Assembly: GCA_946407735.1 (NCBI GenBank)
Contig: CAMJPL010000002.1
Location: forward strand, 1-64,000
Length of the DNA: 64,000 nucleotides
DNA from: an uncultured Clostridia bacterium
GTDB taxonomy: Bacteria; Bacillota; Clostridia; Oscillospirales; CAG-272
Reading direction: 5' to 3'
Below the pieces are notes generated by a model. That model did not search any database, was not told the DNA's origin, and worked only from the letters and a program-made list of their open reading frames with translations. The translations under genes were made by a program, and so were the position numbers. Of this stretch, positions 62,433 to 64,000 are shown one piece after another (the stretch's first letter is position 1; every line of letters begins with the position of its first letter).

Positions 62433-64000
62433 ATGCGGAAAAAGAATATACCCGATCATATAGAAGTAAGAGGCGCGAAGGTTCACAACCTCAAGAACAT
62501 AGACGCCGACATTCCCCTTAACCGCATCGTCGGCATCGCGGGGGTGTCGGGCTCGGGAAAATCGTCGCTCGCCCTCGGGGTGCTGTACGCCGAGGGATCA
62601 AGGCGGTATCTCGAGTCGCTTTCCACCTACACGAGGAGGCGAATGACCCAGGCGGCGAAGGCGAAGGTCGACGACGTACGGTATCTTCCCGCCGCTCTGG
62701 CGCTCCATCAGCGGCCCGGAGTCCCCGGCATAAGAAGTACCTTCGGCACCTCAACCGAGCTTCTGAACAGCCTCCGTCTTATGTTCTCCCGCCTTTCGGT
62801 CTACAAATGCCCGAACGGCCACGACGTGCCGCCTTCGATGGGTGTGGCGGCCGAGACAGAGGTACGCTGCCCGGTATGCGGCGAGATCGTCCCGCCGATA
62901 GGAGCCGAGGAGCTTGCCTTCAACAGCGGAGGCGCCTGCGAAAAATGCGGCGGCACCGGGACCGTCAGAACGGTGAACCGCGATTCGCTCGTCCCGGACG
63001 AAAGCCTCACGATAGACGGCGGCGCCGTCGCACCGTGGAACAGCCTAATGTGGTCGCTCATGACCGACGTCTGCCGCGCCATGGGCGTGAGGACCGATAT
63101 ACCGTTCAAAGATCTGACCGACGAGGAAAAGGCCATCGTCTACGACGGTCCTATGGTAAAGAAACACATCTTCTACAAGCCGAAAAGCTCAGAAACCTTC
63201 CCCGCTGCCGAGATGGACTTCACCTATTACAGCGCGACCGCGACGGTGATGAACGCGCTGAGCAAGGTTAAGGACGACACCGGGATGAAGCGGGTCGAGA
63301 AGTTCCTGAAGGAGGACGTCTGCCCCGACTGCGGAGGAACGAGACTGTCAGAGAGAGCGCGCTCGCTTCGTCTGCGGGGGCTTTCGCTCGATCAGGTGTG
63401 CATGATGACCTTATCCGAGGCGATAGAATGGGTGAAGGGCGTCCCCGCGTCCATGCCCGAGGAGATGAGGCCGATGGCCGAGAGCATATGCGACTCCTTC
63501 CTCGGCACGTCAAAGCGGCTCGTCGATCTCGGTCTTTCATATCTCTCGCTCGACCGCGCCGCTTCGACGCTGTCGACCGGAGAGCGTCAGCGGACACAGC
63601 TGGCGAGGGCCGTGCGCAACCGCACCACCGGAGTGCTGTACGTACTCGACGAGCCGTCGATAGGTCTGCACCCTTCCAACATCGAGGGACTTACCGGCGT
63701 CATGGACGATCTCGCGGCGGACGGCAACTCGATAGTGCTCGTCGATCACGACACGCAGGTCCTGTCGCATGCCGACTGGCTGATCGAGCTCGGCCCCGAG
63801 GCCGGCGCGAAGGGCGGCAGGATCATCTCTCAGGGAACGGTCGACGATATCGTAAAAGACCCGGCCTCGATGATCGGGCCGTATCTCGATCCTTCGAAGA
63901 AGAATACCCTCAGGACCGGCGCGTCAAAAGACGAGCTGTTCTCGCTCGGAGAGATACGCATGGAAACGTCGGGGATCCACACCGTAAAGCCGCTGTCGGT
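62433..64000 (+). CDS. UvrA-like excinuclease ATPase, 3' end outside the window
   Basis: Open from ATG 62433 to the window edge, 522 codons. HIEVRGAKVHNLKNIDADI opens the UvrA fold; Walker A is GVSGSGKS (37-44), and zinc cysteines follow in CPVCG, CEKCGG and CPDCGG. The ABC signature is LSTGERQRTQLA (Leu380), where ordinary UvrA has LSGGE, and Walker B is VLYVLDEPSIGLHP. The first half is about 100 residues shorter than canonical UvrA. This fits class II (UvrA2) proteins lacking the UvrB-binding insert, often linked to DNA-damage or drug tolerance. It has its own promoter. Confidence 0.9.
   Translation, partial: MRKKNIPDHIEVRGAKVHNLKNIDADIPLNRIVGIAGVSGSGKSSLALGVLYAEGSRRYLESLSTYTRRRMTQAAKAKVDDVRYLPAALALHQRPGVPGIRSTFGTSTELLNSLRLMFSRLSVYKCPNGHDVPPSMGVAAETEVRCPVCGEIVPPIGAEELAFNSGGACEKCGGTGTVRTVNRDSLVPDESLTIDGGAVAPWNSLMWSLMTDVCRAMGVRTDIPFKDLTDEEKAIVYDGPMVKKHIFYKPKSSETFPAAEMDFTYYSATATVMNALSKVKDDTGMKRVEKFLKEDVCPDCGGTRLSERARSLRLRGLSLDQVCMMTLSEAIEWVKGVPASMPEEMRPMAESICDSFLGTSKRLVDLGLSYLSLDRAASTLSTGERQRTQLARAVRNRTTGVLYVLDEPSIGLHPSNIEGLTGVMDDLAADGNSIVLVDHDTQVLSHADWLIELGPEAGAKGGRIISQGTVDDIVKDPASMIGPYLDPSKKNTLRTGASKDELFSLGEIRMETSGIHTVKPLS

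Overview
The window looks like chromosome of an uncultured, carbohydrate-specialised member of the Bacillota (class Clostridia, perhaps Oscillospirales or Christensenellales). The assignment is inferred from strong AGGAGG-type ribosome sites, TTGACA/TATAAT promoters, lipoprotein solute-binding proteins, an LPxTG/Cna-B remnant and an IS5-type insertion sequence. No rRNA, tRNA or CRISPR array was seen. Codon use is GC-rich throughout, except for AT-richer patches around the GNAT gene (about 14.85-15.78 kb) and the insertion sequence (57.2-58.4 kb).

Layout. 0-5.4 kb: an AraC regulator and DMT exporter diverge from an oxidoreductase / sugar-isomerase / solute-binding-lipoprotein operon, with a two-copy direct-repeat operator between them. 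5.4-13.4 kb: a leftward run of glycosidase-like genes (GH123-like, GH5-like, a GH109-branch oxidoreductase, GH20-like and a GH28-like beta-helix). 13.6-15.7 kb: an anion permease and a GNAT acetyltransferase. 15.9-22.5 kb: a seven-gene leftward operon with a NagB-like protein, two URO-D/MtaA-family proteins, a PIG-L deacetylase, two esterases and an unknown lead gene. 22.8-32.4 kb: GpsA-like, GH109-like, GH43 and a hybrid sensor kinase, then an (alpha/alpha)6 hydrolase and a second solute-binding protein divergent from a second AraC. 33.4-43.7 kb: GDPD, aldose epimerase and HAD genes, then a leftward operon of GH36, metallophosphoesterase, a composite 930-residue protein, a 2-hydroxyacid dehydrogenase and a macrodomain protein. 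43.8-55.3 kb: rightward genes for GH51-like, AEC transporter, alpha/beta hydrolase, an N-acetylhexosamine-kinase fusion with a GlmU-like uridylyltransferase, a ceramidase-like protein, a creatinase-like / ASRT / creatininase operon, and a DUF4432 epimerase. 55.4-64 kb: an O-antigen-ligase-like protein, a decayed LPxTG protein next to a broken insertion sequence, a third solute-binding protein, quinone reductase and oxidoreductase genes, an AraC remnant, and a UvrA-like gene cut by the window edge.

How it fits together. None of the recognised glycosidases shows a signal peptide, so they probably act in the cytosol on imported oligosaccharides or glycosides. Three solute-binding lipoproteins are encoded, but no ABC permease lies beside them. 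The GH109-like, GH36, PIG-L, NagB-like and NahK/GlmU-like genes suggest (inference) a focus on galactose and N-acetylhexosamine-containing host glycans. The most novel items are the CapD-type membrane domain fused to a NahK kinase, the creatinase-like/ASRT/creatininase operon, the URO-D/PIG-L/NagB-like operon, and two AraC operators built on 21-bp-spaced direct repeats.
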